From the NCBI RefSeq assembly GCF_000208745.1, contig NC_030855.1, positions 3,718,171 through 3,782,170 of the forward strand: a DNA stretch of 64,000 nucleotides, read 5' to 3'. Position numbers and translations under genes: made by a program. The number at the start of each line of letters is the position of its first letter. Within the stretch, counting starts at the first letter, position 1. Below, piece after piece: positions 36,474-49,000 of this stretch. The notes beneath the pieces are model-generated. The model did not search any database, was not told the DNA's origin, and worked only from the letters and a program-made list of their open reading frames with translations. The DNA comes from Theobroma cacao. Lineage: Eukaryota; Streptophyta; Magnoliopsida; Malvales; Malvaceae.

Positions 36474-37298
36474 TCAATAAGTACTCTGTCCATTCTCAAT
36501 ACCTAAACCGTACAACACACCGGAATACTTTTCCAAAGAGCCACTAAAGAAATTCTCTTTCAATTTCCTGAATGTACAAGATGTGAGCAAACTGTCTGAA
36601 CCCGCTTGATGACAAATCCCAACTCTTTCTACTTCCAACAACTCTGCAAGCTTGTTCAATCCACCGTGCAGACTGTTGCAAAACTTCATCAAATGCTTGA
36701 TATCATAAAGGGTAGGAAAGTAAATATTGATCAAACTAAAGAACTCAACTTGTGTATCTGGCAAATTCTGGCAAGTCAAGAGCTTAAGCAAGTACCCAAA
36801 ATCATAGCCACTATGGAAAGTAACCCAATGCACACTATCATTCAAAACAATCCCTGAAGACATCAAAAGCTCACCAAACCTCATTGCATCAATGCCCTTC
36901 TCATTGTTTTTCTTGAAATCAATTCCACTTTGCCTCAAAAGCTCAATGGAATCATTAGCAAACACATCCTCATTGACATTAAACTCGCAGAAATTGAATT
37001 GCCAAATGCAATACTTATCAGTTCCACAAGTAGGCAAGTTTCCTTGGTCGTCGGAAAGCGTAAGACCCAATTGAATCAACTTTAACATATCGACATTGTC
37101 TTTCAAAGTTTGGTAGTGGAAGTCATAGCTGTTCTTGAAATTGCCCACGGGGCGCAACACAATGCCTGGAAACTCGGTGTCCATGGCAACGAAGGGGTAG
37201 TCATCAACTATTTCACGAATCAAAGCGAATTCTTCCTCAAGGTTATCGTTCCAGACCTCACGGATTTGGATTGAATCGCTCTTTGGCAACAAAGACAT
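36474..37298 (-). CDS. CAF1: CCR4-associated factor 1 (CAF1) deadenylase, copy 3
   Basis: Single coding exon, 274 residues, start at 37298 after a 282-bp leader intron (about 37582-37301, donor gtaagt). The DEDD residues are intact (MDTEFPG, GYDFGY, HQAGSDS). Distinguishing changes are [31 protein letters not shown] and GLGIENG. PFVAMD and RPVG resemble remembered Arabidopsis CAF1 more than the other two copies do, so this could be the least changed one. It is the copy furthest from the hAT remnants. Confidence 0.95.
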   Translation of the reverse strand: MSLLPKSDSIQIREVWNDNLEEEFALIREIVDDYPFVAMDTEFPGIVLRPVGNFKNSYDFHYQTLKDNVDMLKLIQLGLTLSDDQGNLPTCGTDKYCIWQFNFCEFNVNEDVFANDSIELLRQSGIDFKKNNEKGIDAMRFGELLMSSGIVLNDSVHWVTFHSGYDFGYLLKLLTCQNLPDTQVEFFSLINIYFPTLYDIKHLMKFCNSLHGGLNKLAELLEVERVGICHQAGSDSLLTSCTFRKLKENFFSGSLEKYSGVLYGLGIENGQSTY

Positions 37299-37733
37299 CA
37301 CTTGAAAAACCAAAAACAAAAAAAAAACTAATTTCTTTTTCAACCAATAACAACCCAAGAAGACAAAGATTCCTAGATTACCACGAAAACCCCAAACAAT
37401 GAGTCAATTTGCAAAACACCCAGATTGAATTTCACCAGATCTGCAAGAAATTACAATAAATTTAAGGCTATAAATCCTCCAAACCAACTAAAAGCCAGCT
37501 TCACCCAGAAATGAATTTCGAAGAATTAAACGATAAATTAATCAAATGATTAAATAGATGGAGAAATGAAGAAGGAACTTACCTTGAAGAAGTGGAAAGA
37601 AGGAAGGTTCTTTTGAGAGAAATAGATTAAAAAAGGCAGATTCTAGCAAGAGAAAAATCGATAAAATTTCTGAAAGGTCCTTCTTTCTCTCTCTAGGCTT
37701 CCAGTTTGGAGTATTATTGGAGGCTCTAAAATA

Positions 37734-39400
37734 TCATCTAACTTTTATATGAAACATTATGTAACTTTTGTCTTTAATAAAATTATTAAAGATATAATAA
37801 AATATTTAAACACTTTATTATTATATTTAAATACTTTAATTAGGTTAAACTCATTGTTATTAAATATTTAAATATTATACTATTTAAAGATAAAAAATGT
37901 TAACATTATAATTATATAATTATAAGTAATATTAATATATATTTAAAGTTAATATATTAATGTCACATAATGTTATGTGACATTAAAGTTTTAAATTAAA
38001 CTCATTATATTAATATTAATATTATATGACGTTAAATGTTATGTATTAGAATTTTAATTACAATTTTTTTATTTGACATTAACATATCAAATTTTTATAA
38101 TTAGAATATTTAAAGTGAATTTAAGAATTTGAGAAGATACAAATTAGTTTTAATTAAGTTTATATAAAACACTAAAATTTGATTCTTGTAGTTTCTATGA
38201 TATAAATTTTTTTTTATTCTTATAAATTTACATCAAAGTTTTTTATAATGTTAATTTTCAATATAAGCCTTTATCTTTATTACCATACATTTATTTTCAC
38301 TAAAAGTATGTTCATTTTGTCTAACATGATCTGTTATTATAACTTTTATATATTTACGTTAATATTTTAATAATATTTATTTTTAACTCAATATAATTTT
38401 ATTTTTATTGTCGTACATTTGCGTTAAAATTGAATTTTTTTTTATTTAACATTACCATATCAAATTTTTATAGTTAGAGTATTTAAAGCGAATTTTAGAA
38501 TTTGAGAGGATATAAATTAGTTTCAATTAAGTTGATGTCAAAAACTAAATTTTAATTTTTATAGTTTACGTGATATGAATGTCACATTTATTCTTATAAA
38601 TTTACAATCAAGATTTTTAAAAAGCTAATATTTAAAATATATATACTAAAGTATATGTATAATAATAATTATATTCTTTATCAATTAACACAATATATAA
38701 AGTATATAAATTAAAGATATTACAAGTTAATTAATAATCATAATTTCATAAATTAATTTAATTAATAATATAAGTTTATCTTTAATTACATAAAATTNTC
38801 TTAATTATATAAAATTAAAAAAAATTAAGTTTCAAAACTATTCTAATATCAAAATCTCTCTTTTAGTATATATATTATAATTAATAAACAAAGGTTTATA
38901 TACTGTAATTAATAATTTTATGATTTATAATTTTTGTAACGTTAATAAAAAATAAAAAATAAATATATTTATATTTAAAGTATATATATTAAAAGTGTAT
39001 ATATATATAATAATTATATTTTTTATAAATTAACACAATATATAAAGTATATATATTAAAAAATATTATAAGTTAATTAATAATCATAGTTTCATGATTT
39101 AATTTAATTAATAATATGAGTTTATCTTGAATTATATTAAATTAAAACAAAACATAATCGAGTCCATAACTAGGGTGGTACTCAAACCTAATATAGATAA
39201 TAAAATTTTACCTGAACCCATTTTAAATTTAATTATAAAATACTCTAACCTTATATAATAATCAAATATCTACGGATACCCTGCAATAAGATACTCAATG
39301 CCGTCTCTAGATAAACAAAGAAGCAAATAAAGCAGCTTAACGAGAAAAGATTGTAGATAATACTATGGGAATTGTCCATTTGAAAGGAGACCCAAGAAAG
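37734..39400. repeat. AT-rich spacer with internal direct duplications
   Basis: Two separate direct repeats are visible. About 38072-38210 recurs at 38445-38585 (atatcaaatttttat, aattagttt..aattaagtt). About 38620-38790 recurs at 38965-39140 (aacacaatatataaagtata, aagttaattaataatcat). Shifts of about 373 and 345 bp suggest a decayed tandem array. One undetermined base is near 38798. No coding sequence. Confidence 0.6.
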
Positions 39401-39403
39401 GAT

Positions 39404-39453
39404 AGCCCAAGAAACAGGACAAGATGGTAAATTCATCGTAAAAGTAGGGTTTA
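39404..39453 (+). promoter_or_regulatory. Site II and telo-box elements of the eS12 promoter
   Basis: AGCCCA at 39404-39409 is the reverse complement of the site II motif TGGGCT. TAGGGTTTA at 39445-39453 carries the telo box AAACCCTA on the complement. This pair is typical of plant ribosomal-protein promoters. A pyrimidine-rich stretch follows at about 39461-39495, where transcription may start. Confidence 0.55.
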
Positions 39454-39802
39454 GCCAGCCCTTTCGTTTTTTTTTTCCTTCTTTTTCTTCCCATTTCGTT
39501 TGCCTCTGCTCTGCACCTTCACGTCACTTTGATTTCTGCTTGAAAGGTAAACTCTCTCTCTATTAAGACAATCAAATGTCAAATTGTCTTTTTTTATGTT
39601 TATCAATTTTCTTTATTTTTCTTTTTCTTTTGCCAATCATGAGCAACTAGATTTTTTTAATGAAGATTCTTAGTTGGTTAAGCTTGAATTCTAGCAATGT
39701 TTTTAATTTCTGTGTAATTTCTTTGACCATAATCTTTAACAGGTTTCCTATGAATTCTTTTTGTTCTGCAGTGAGGAAAGAGTTTGAAAATCAACAAGCA
39801 AA

Positions 39803-41881
39803 ATGTCAGGGTAAGTAAACGTGTTACTTTTCTAAGAGAATTATCCATTGAAATGGTCATCCGCATATTTTAGAATGACCCTTTTCTTGTAGTAGTTAGT
39901 TGCCTTTAAAATGCATTTCCCATTTTTATTTTGATATGTTTGGTAGGCCTATTGCAACTACCTTTAATGGCTTTTTGTATTAGAATTTGTTAGCTATTGA
40001 GTTGATCGACAATGTGTAAAGTTTGTTTTAGAATAAGTACTTTTGGTAAGGTTAAGATGATTGCAAATTGCAGTAGTGTCTTTATCCGGGGGAGTGGCTA
40101 AGGTGTTTGCATTAAGCTGTTTTGGAGTTTCTTTTCCCTTTTGATATAACCCTCTTTTTCGAGTGTTTGGGCGTTTTACACTCTGTGATTCGGCTGTCAA
40201 GCTGAACATCATGAATTTGTACACTTAGATTTGCAGGGAGAATAGTTTCTTTGAGGTGGCAGTTAACTTTTAATTTCAAATTCAGGCATGGTGCAACTGC
40301 ATTTCATGCACTGTATTCCTTGAGAACTGTTGAAGGTGGTAAAAATTGTTATCTTGAGTATACAAAATACAATACTTGTAAAGTAATATGAAAGTTATAC
40401 AAAAGATTTTACATTATTATTGATTGTATTTGTTTTTATTTGAATTTATTTTATATATTGGCGTGTGTGTGTGTGAATTGTTTATAGATCATAAAATGTT
40501 TTGATAATTATTTGATATTTATTGTTTGTTCTTCTTTACCCATCCATCAATAAAATTGGATCACTTCATTGGGAAGAACCTGTTAGAGAATCAGATGCTT
40601 ATGTGTTATGTCAATGTACTGGTTTAGTACTTGAAATATTGCAACAAATCAGCTGTTACACTGCAGATTTTTTATCATTGATTAAAAGAAAAGGGTTGTG
40701 AGTTTGAGCTTGTTACAAGTTCTAGAAGCATCATGTTTCCTATTTTTGTCTGTTGCAGTGAGGAGGCTGTTGCCACTGTTGCTCCAATTGAGGCACCTGA
40801 GATGGATTTGACGACAGCTATCCAGGTTGTGTTGAGAAAATCACTTGCTCATGGTGGGCTTGCTAGAGGCCTTCATGAAGGTGCAAAGGTGATTGAGAAG
40901 CATGCTGCCCTGCTCTGTTTGTTGGCAGAGGACTGTGACCAACCTGACTATGTCAAGCTGGTCAAAGCACTTTGCTCTGACCACCAAACTGATTTGTTGC
41001 CCATTCCAAGTGCCAAGGTCCTTGGCGAGTGGGCTGGTGTAAGTATTACTTTTTGCCAAACCTTTTTGCCTCCTTTTTTCCTTTTTGAGGTCATTTTAAG
41101 TAGCAAGTCATGGCTTAGTCTTATTCGTAGCTAGTAGAAAATATTCTGATACTAAGGGATTGTATGGTGGCTACATCATATGTGCTTTAGACTTTCATTT
41201 TTACAATTGCTCTGTGTGCATGACCACTTCTACTGCCACTAAGTTCTGATTCCATTATAGCTGGCAAAATGTCAAAATCTGATGCTATGTTAGGGAATGT
41301 GAATTTGAGAGAGTCGATTTGGATTTGGTTTGCTATATAAATTGTGAGAATAAAATGCACATACTATGTAGAAATTAGTTAACATTCAGTTTACTTATGT
41401 ATTTGAAAGGGTATAAGAAGATGAATTTTGAATTCATAACTTACTATAGGTATTTCAATTTCAAATTCATCACTAAATAGGGATCTGACAAAGTCCATGA
41501 ATTTGAAAATAATTCTGAAAGTCATGTTTACATGTGTTTTATCACACAATTTTTTACTAAATTTGATATCCGAATCCCTTTCTTCAAATTCAAGTTACCA
41601 AACACAACCTTATGCAATTATTCATGTGATTCATTGGGATCTTCTCCTTGTAGTTATGCAAGATTGATTCAGAGGGAAAAGCCAGGAAGGTAGTTGGTTG
41701 CTCCTGTGTTGTTGTGAAGGTATGAATCCATTTCGGCATATATATTGCCTGTTGTACTAATGTGCTGGCATGTTTTGTAAGTGGGTTTTTAATTCTTTCT
41801 CCTTCTGGTGGGTTTCAGGATTTTGGAGAGGATAGTACAGCTCTTACTTTTCTTCAGGACCATATCAAGTCCCAAGGATAA
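39803..41881 (+). CDS. RPS12: 40S ribosomal protein S12 (eS12)
   Basis: Coding exons 39803-39810, 40759-41038, 41654-41719 and 41819-41881 give 417 nt and 138 residues. The first coding exon holds only ATG TCA GG. It is preceded by a leader intron (donor at 39547, acceptor ending 39771), so the start was fixed by joining MSG to EEAVATV. The conserved core LCLLAEDCDQPDYVKLVKAL, then LGEWAGLCKIDSEG and RKVVGCSCVVVKDFGE, is that of cytosolic eS12, an L7Ae/L30e-fold protein of the 40S beak region. The acidic, alanine-rich N-terminus and length agree with plant eS12. The gene is flanked by AT-rich spacer on the left and PDS5D on the same strand on the right. Confidence 0.95.
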
Positions 41882-43000
41882 GCTAGTTTATTGGGTTTGA
41901 ACTAGAGATTAACATTCACAGAGCCTATGTTGATTAGAGTCCAGGGAGACCTTTTTTTGACCGTGTTCCATCTTTTGTATTTTGTCTTTCATTATTGCGG
42001 GCGAAAACACCCATAATTGTATTTCATATGCTGAGACATGCAAACATTGCTCTCTCCTTTATGGTCTTAAGCATGTTACTACTTTTTTCTTTTTGGCTGA
42101 TATAAAACATTACTCTTTGGCGTATATTTCAAGTAAAATATGAAGAAACCTTGCTTCTTGAAGCTAAAACAACAAATTGCAGAACCTCTCTTACTGGATT
42201 ATTTGTTTTTAAATATTGTCACTGCAGAATTTGATCAGATACTGTTTTGCTTGAGTTGTGTTTGTTCATGGAACTTTACCAGGTTAGTAAAAGGTATCTC
42301 TCTTTCCAAGATGGTATCACTACTGGTTTGGATTTGGTCTAAGATTCCTCTTCCTGGTTGCTATAAAGGACATTTTTTAAAGATTATTTAGTTCATATTC
42401 CTTGAAAATGACGAATTAGGCCATATACTAGATGTAGAAAATTAAAACAACTAATGGAATGGTAGTAAAAAGTTTGAAGGATTTTATCAAAGTCACCCAA
42501 AATATTCATAATTTCATATCCAAATGTACAAGGACATATTAGTAATTTGACAATAGAGATGACTGGGCACAGTGTCACACTTCTCACTCCTCTCTCTCTC
42601 AAAATGTACCCGCCAATAAATAACATTATGAGAGAGCTAAAAAGCCCACACTTTAGAGAGAAAGAGAGGAGCCATAGGAATGATAAAAATCGAGAAAAAT
42701 CTTAAAATGGAAAATTCCTAAATAGTCATCGGATTTGAAACCCACCAAATTATAAAATTGATAGAGGGGAAGAATCCGGGACTGCCCATTTTTTGGTTCT
42801 GAAAGTCATTTCACTGTCTTGCATGCTTAACACTTTGCTGTCTTTGTTGTCAGCATTGTTTGTTTAGGAGTCTAAATGGGAGTATTTTTGGATGGCCAAG
42901 GAAAAAAATGGGAGTGTTTTTGCTGTGGGTTTTAGCCTTTTAGTGCAAAAATCAGTGATAGTCTGAAAGACAAAAGCAAAATAGGAAAAAAAAGAGGGCA
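41882..43000. other. eS12 3' UTR and PDS5D promoter
   Basis: About the first 250 bases are the eS12 3' UTR. The remainder is upstream of PDS5D. 83- and 77-codon frames here show no domain and are not supported. Confidence 0.5.
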
Positions 43001-43016
43001 TTTTGGCCTAGGGTTT
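42609..43016 (+). promoter_or_regulatory. E2F-like site and telo box upstream of PDS5D
   Basis: CCCGCCAA at 42609-42616 is the reverse complement of TTGGCGGG and fits the E2F consensus TTSSCGSS. TAGGGTTT at 43009-43016 is a telo-box complement about 40 bp before the ATG. Both would suit an S-phase/dividing-cell gene, but short motifs occur by chance. Confidence 0.35.
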
Positions 43017-43053
43017 TGTTAAGTGAAAGTGACTGTGACTGTTTAAAGAAAAA

Positions 43054-46000
43054 ATGATTTCTTTTGAGAGAAAAATGGAGCTTGAGGGGCAACTTAAGGA
43101 AGCTGGAAACAACCTCCTTAATCCACCATCTTCTATTGATGAGCTTCTCTTTCTTCTTGATGTAAGATAAGATAACCACCTTTTTACTCCTTTCATTTAT
43201 CTCTGTTTGATGCATGGCATGCGTTTTTTTTTTTTGGGTTTTTGATGAATTTTTCATTGCAATATTGACTTAGGATTTATGAACCGAAATGGGTTTGTCC
43301 TTGATGGGTTAATGTCGGAATTATCTGAAGTTGGGTTTTGTTGGTTTTGTTATTTGTTTAGCTTTGGACTAAAAAGGTTTAGGTTTGCCGTTTCCTTACG
43401 ATTTTCTTATATTACCTCTGATAATTATCACTTATTATGTCCTTTGTATCTAAATTTTGTTGTAAATGCATTTGATGGAAATTCCTTCACTATATTGGTT
43501 GGAATTTTGGACCATGAGTCATGGACCTAATGGTTGTTTTCTATTTTCTGTTATGTAAATGTTCTGTATTATGTTTGCGGGTTAGTATAACAGTCATGGC
43601 TTTTCTTTGTTCAATTGCTTAGAAACTATGTGATAAGCTGTTGATGATTTATTTTTATAAGTATACTTTTATTTAATTTGATGATTAGTTCTTTATGCAT
43701 ATTATATTGATCATTATTTGTTGAATCCATCGCGGTTAATCTTTAGATTCATGGTTTGGAAGGTGATGTGGCTCATTTTCAATTTTTCTTTTCTTTTTTC
43801 ATTTTTTATGTTCTGTCCTTTATGTTATGGTTATTTTGAATGTTTCTGTCACTTCTAATTTTTTTCATTTCGAAGTTTTCACCCTTTCCCCCCACTTTCT
43901 TTGTTGTTTCTTTGATTTTGTCCTTAAACCCCTTACCTTTTTTTTTTTTGGTTTCATTGTCTTTCAGAAAGTTGAGAACCTGCTTATCAGCGTGGAGCAG
44001 GCACCACCTCGGTCGATGCAGAAGGCACTTCTACCGTTGATGAAGGCATTAATTTCAGATGCCCTCTTGAGGCACTCAGATATGGATGTGAAGGTTTCAG
44101 TTGCATCCTGTATAACTGAGATTACAAGAATAACAGCACCAGATGCTCCTTACAATGATGAAAGAATGAAGGTAGCTAATGCAGTTTAAATGAGTTCTTG
44201 TGCTTAAACCACCATTCCCAAATGATAACAGCTTTAAACACAATAAATTTTCTTTTAAATATATACTCAAATGTTGTTCTTTTTTCTCTTTGTTCTTAGT
44301 TCTTACATAATTTGCCTTCCAATTCTTTGGTGCTCAGGAAATTTTTCAGCTGACTGTGGCAGCTTTTGAAAATTTGTCGCATGGGTCCAGTCGCTGTTAT
44401 ACAAAGGCAGTTTCAATTCTTGATACTGTTGCAAGAGTGCGGTTGTGCTTGTTGATGTTGGACCTTGATTGTGATGAATTGATTATTGAGATGTTTCAGC
44501 AATTTTTGAAAAAAATTAGGTAAGAAGCTTGTTGGTTTCAGTATGATGATTTTTTTGGATGTCTCTATAACCAGAATGCTGTTTGACTTCTATATGTTCT
44601 TGGAAGATATTGTCCTTGTCTAAGATTACTAGATTTTGTTAGAAGCGGGAATTTATTATTACTTTATATCTTCATATTTACTGTAGTTCCTTTTTCCATT
44701 TCTATGAACTTATTAAGCTATTTGAATTGTATGATTCTGAATAAAATAAGCTTAAAGCTTTGTCATGAATGTATCAAAATTTCTTATAGAATTTTATATA
44801 TTGACAATAAAATGATTAAACTTAATTGTTCTATCACTGTTCAAATGCTTGATAATTTAGGTCTTTCTGTGTGTTCTCCAAGTGTATTGAGATAGAAATT
44901 GAGTTATTCTAAGATAAAACTAAAGTCATGTAATTCAGTAAATGTATCCATGATATAAATGTTCATGCTGGTATCAACACTGTTTATGTTTCATAAATTA
45001 GATTATGAACGTCTAAATACGATGATTTAACATTCTTGATGGCATGTTAGAAAGCATCTTACATGAATCCATCCTTGTAGATTTAGTGTTTCTAGGGCTA
45101 GTTTAATATTTGCAACTCAGATTTATGTCCTTGGCCTTCATTGTTTCATGGTGCTTTATTCTGGAAAACTTATGGTTGTGGAGAATTTAAAGGAGGTAAA
45201 AAACATGAAGCATCTCTTGAATTGCTTTTCTAAGGCTACATAAGAAATCATGGATTTATTTTTTTGATAACCTGATGACTTGAAGCCATCGCCTTTGTGG
45301 TGATTTGCATTTTCCATCAAATATTTGTTTGAGTCTTATTTGTTCGATTATGTTCTAAGAAGAAGTTAGTTGTACTCCACATATTTCTTGGAATAATCGG
45401 TTGCAGAATAAAATGTAGGACTAAGAACATTAATGTATAATCCTGTGTATCAGGGATGTGACTATTTGCATTACCTTTAACTTTTCTTGGCAGGCTTGAC
45501 TACTTACATGAGAAGAGTTTTTCTTCTTTCTTTCCCCCCACTTCTAAATGACGGGAACAAAACCAGGGTTACTTGTTTTACATTCCAATTGAATATTATT
45601 GGGCAGATGAGGTGCTCTTGGATGGAGGTGTGCTAGTTTTGATTTGCTGAGCTCTGCACTAAAAGCAAATTTTGAAGCATATTATCTGAATTAGTTATCC
45701 AGTTGATTTGAAAAAAGTTGCCTACTTAGTTATGGGCAAGACATTTTTTCTTTGGGTGGGAAAGGACCAATTTTCATTTGAACTTTGAAGTTAGATCAAC
45801 TTATATTATTCTGAAGTCGATGGGACTGGAATTAGCTCTGGAGAAGGAAGATAAGAGTTTGATGTTGTGTATAAATAATCGTGTTTGATATGCAATTATG
45901 ACAAAACAGAATCTCAAAATAATAATAATAGTCCTTTTGCTTTAACCCCCCACCCAGTCCCCCCAATCCTCCAATTACATACGTGCAATTTGATTGTGGT

Positions 46001-49000
46001 GGACTGCTATCTTTACATGCTTCGGTGTATCAATTAATACACTTATTGCTGATTGATGTAAGATTTTATTATGCGTCAAGATGTTTCAATGGGTTTCCAA
46101 AACTTGTCACCTTTTACATTAAGTTGCCATCGAGTTTCCTTAACATTTTTGTTTTTAAGATTTGCAACTGATGCATCAAAGAGAATTTCTTTTCACCTTG
46201 ATGATTGTGCTTAGGAGACTGTCTATTTTGCAATTGTCTGAAGGGTTTTGAAAGTATTGTGACTTACAGTGTTATGTATATATCTTCATTTATTGTGTTC
46301 ATGTTGGATGCTATTCAGAACTCTATAGCAGTATCCTCCTATTGAGGGAAGTGATAGCTTAGGAAGACTTCAAATAAGCTCACTGCATTTACCTTCTGAA
46401 ACTGATTAACAACTTGTGGCTTTTTCCTTGCTCAACTTTAAGGTCCAACCATCCTAATACTGTATTTCTGGCCATGGAATCAATTATGACCTTGGTGTTA
46501 GATGAAAGTGAAGATATTTCCTGGGGTCTTCTTAGTCCTCTTCTGGCTAGTGTAAGGAAGGAAAATCAGGTAATTTTCCTTTTTGTAACCCTTCTTTTCT
46601 TTGTGTTTTTTGTTGTTTCTTTGAGACAATTAATACAGTTCACTCATCATGACAGAAAATATTACCTACTTCATGGAAGCTAGGGGAGAATGTCATTGCT
46701 AATTGCGCTTATAAGATTAAACCTTATCTCATGGAAGCAGTACAGTCTATGGACATTGCTTTGGATGAGTATTCTCCAATCATTGCTTCAATCTGCAAAA
46801 GTGAATCTGATGCTCTCAATAAGTCTGGGGACCATTTGGTATGATTCCCTCAATTTACCATGCTACTCCATCCAAACTGACTGCTATGCAAGTTTAGTGT
46901 TTTCACATTGGAATTCTACAATTAGACAAGTAGGAAGGTTCCTTTAATTGAGGATATTTTATTAAGGTATCTTAAATTCCCTATTTGTACTTATTTTGAC
47001 TCCGTTGAATCATTTTAATTTTAAGGTGGATAAAGATTCATGTCTAGTTTTCAAACTATTCAAGATTTGAAAAGCCTGCTGTTTAATAGAGCCACCTCTG
47101 CGCTGTGTACCCAAGAATCTGCACACTTCTTTTTTCTCTGCTACATTCTTCTTCTTATGAAATGATATTTCTGTCTAGCTTTAGTTAAGTTGTATCGAAC
47201 AATATCAGGAATGAAGTTGAATACTGTTTTTTGTTGATCAGGTGACGGTGGGTCCTGTTTTTCGTGGAGAACTTTGTCAAGCTGTGGATGCTATTTCCAA
47301 GTCGTTGATGAGGAATGTAACTGCTGGTACCAGAGAAAACAACAGAATTAACAATGGCATCTTAAATATTAAACCTTCAAAAATCCTGGAGCATTCTCAT
47401 GTGGAGGTGCCTCGAGGTGCTGATGCTCCTGGTGGTGCTGGACCTGACAACTTTGTCTCTTTATATCCGGTCAAATCAGAAACTGAGCCAGATACTATGC
47501 CAAAGAAAAGGGGCCGAAGACATAATTCCTTGATGAATGCAAAAGAGGACCATGATCATTCTTGGATTTGTATGGCTAGGAACCCTCTGCAAATCCCTCA
47601 TCATAGAAAACGTCATGACAAAGGAGTTGATTGTTCAGTTGTTGCAGACCCAGATTTGAAGGATGCAGCTCCGCAATTGAAGGATGAAAAAGTGACTGAA
47701 TCTGAGATGTCTTGCCAAATTAATGAAATCATAGGGGCTTCTTCTGCATCTCCAAATGGTGGCCTTCCTGGAGGACGTCATCGAAGAAGGGGCCAGTCAA
47801 AAGGGAAAGAGAGCATGACAACTGAAAATGCTGATCCTAATTCCTCACTAGCAAAGAGATTGGAGTTTAAGACTCAGATTGTGGACAAACTCACACGACC
47901 TACAGATGCCAGTCTGAAAATGAAATCTGAAGACAAAACTTCAGAAAGGAAACGGCCAAAGCGCTCAAGAAGGGTTGAGATTGATGCAAAGCCAATCCAA
48001 GCTCCTCCGTATTTTGTCCCAGAAAAGGAAGCTAGAGTTCGAAGTGACCTCGAGGAGAAAAAGTTGCTGCAGGCAACTCTAAAGAAATATATAAATAAAA
48101 GAACTTTGGATGATGATGCTATGCTGGATGAAAGCATCACTGGAGCATCTGGTAATCAGGTATGAAACAAAGATGACCAATACAATTTTTTATTTCTATT
48201 CTACTCTGAATAAAAGCTTGTGCTGTAAGCTTACTAGTCTGCTCCTCTTGTCAACTGAATAGAAGATGAATTCTAGACCTGTAACTACGGCTAGAAAAGG
48301 TGGGACTTACTTGGAGAAAACTCCTAAAACAAATCCCAAGGGGCAAAGAAATGCTGGAAAGGAAATGGTATGGTGTTATCATACTTGCCATAACTTGTTC
48401 TGGTTGTCAGGATCATCTGTCTTCTTTTGCTTTCTTTTCTTAGTAATTTAGTTCAATAGAATTCTTAGAGCTTCCTTTCTTGCTTTGTGTTTGTATAATC
48501 CTTTTATTTCCTATAACAATTGTTTTACTATGTTGCAATATTTTGCTTGCTACCTCCTCTCCCGCATCTCAAGGTAATTGCTATATCAGTTGATATGCAA
48601 TTTTTAATGTTTTTTGTGGTTTATTTTTCTACTTCAGGCCTCTGAATTGCCTGATCTTGGTGAGGAATTGATTGGTAGGAGAATAAAAGTTTGGTGGCCA
48701 ATGGACAAGACGTGAGTACTTCAGGACCTTGTTTTGCAATTCTGTGTTTTTACCCCTTACGAAACTAGTGAAGTTTTTTGCTTGCTTTAATAGCCTTGAA
48801 GTGAAAGCTATTAGAAGGCTCATTCTGTCCTTTAACTTTTATCAATGAAAGTTTGAGATTCTGAAGAGGTAGCCTATCTGAATATCATAACCTGATGCAT
48901 ATGAAGCTCAAGGGCTATCATGTGTTGTTCCTTAACAATCATGATGATGGGTCCTTTGGATATTTGTTAGGGCTTTCAACCAGGTATTCTTCCATAAGAA

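Larger units (their letters stand above)
33878..37733 (-). repeat. Duplicated CAF1 unit 3
   Basis: Matches unit 2 from the 3' flank through the CAF1 gene to about 37733, where similarity stops at ggaggctctaaaat. Relative to unit 2 it has about 640 extra bases at about 35300-35945, bounded by gaagaga-like sequence, and a 39-bp tandem duplication at about 34932-35010. Confidence 0.85.

Noticed and set aside
47874..48140. 88-codon minus-strand frame
   Set aside because: Antisense to PDS5D exon 6.
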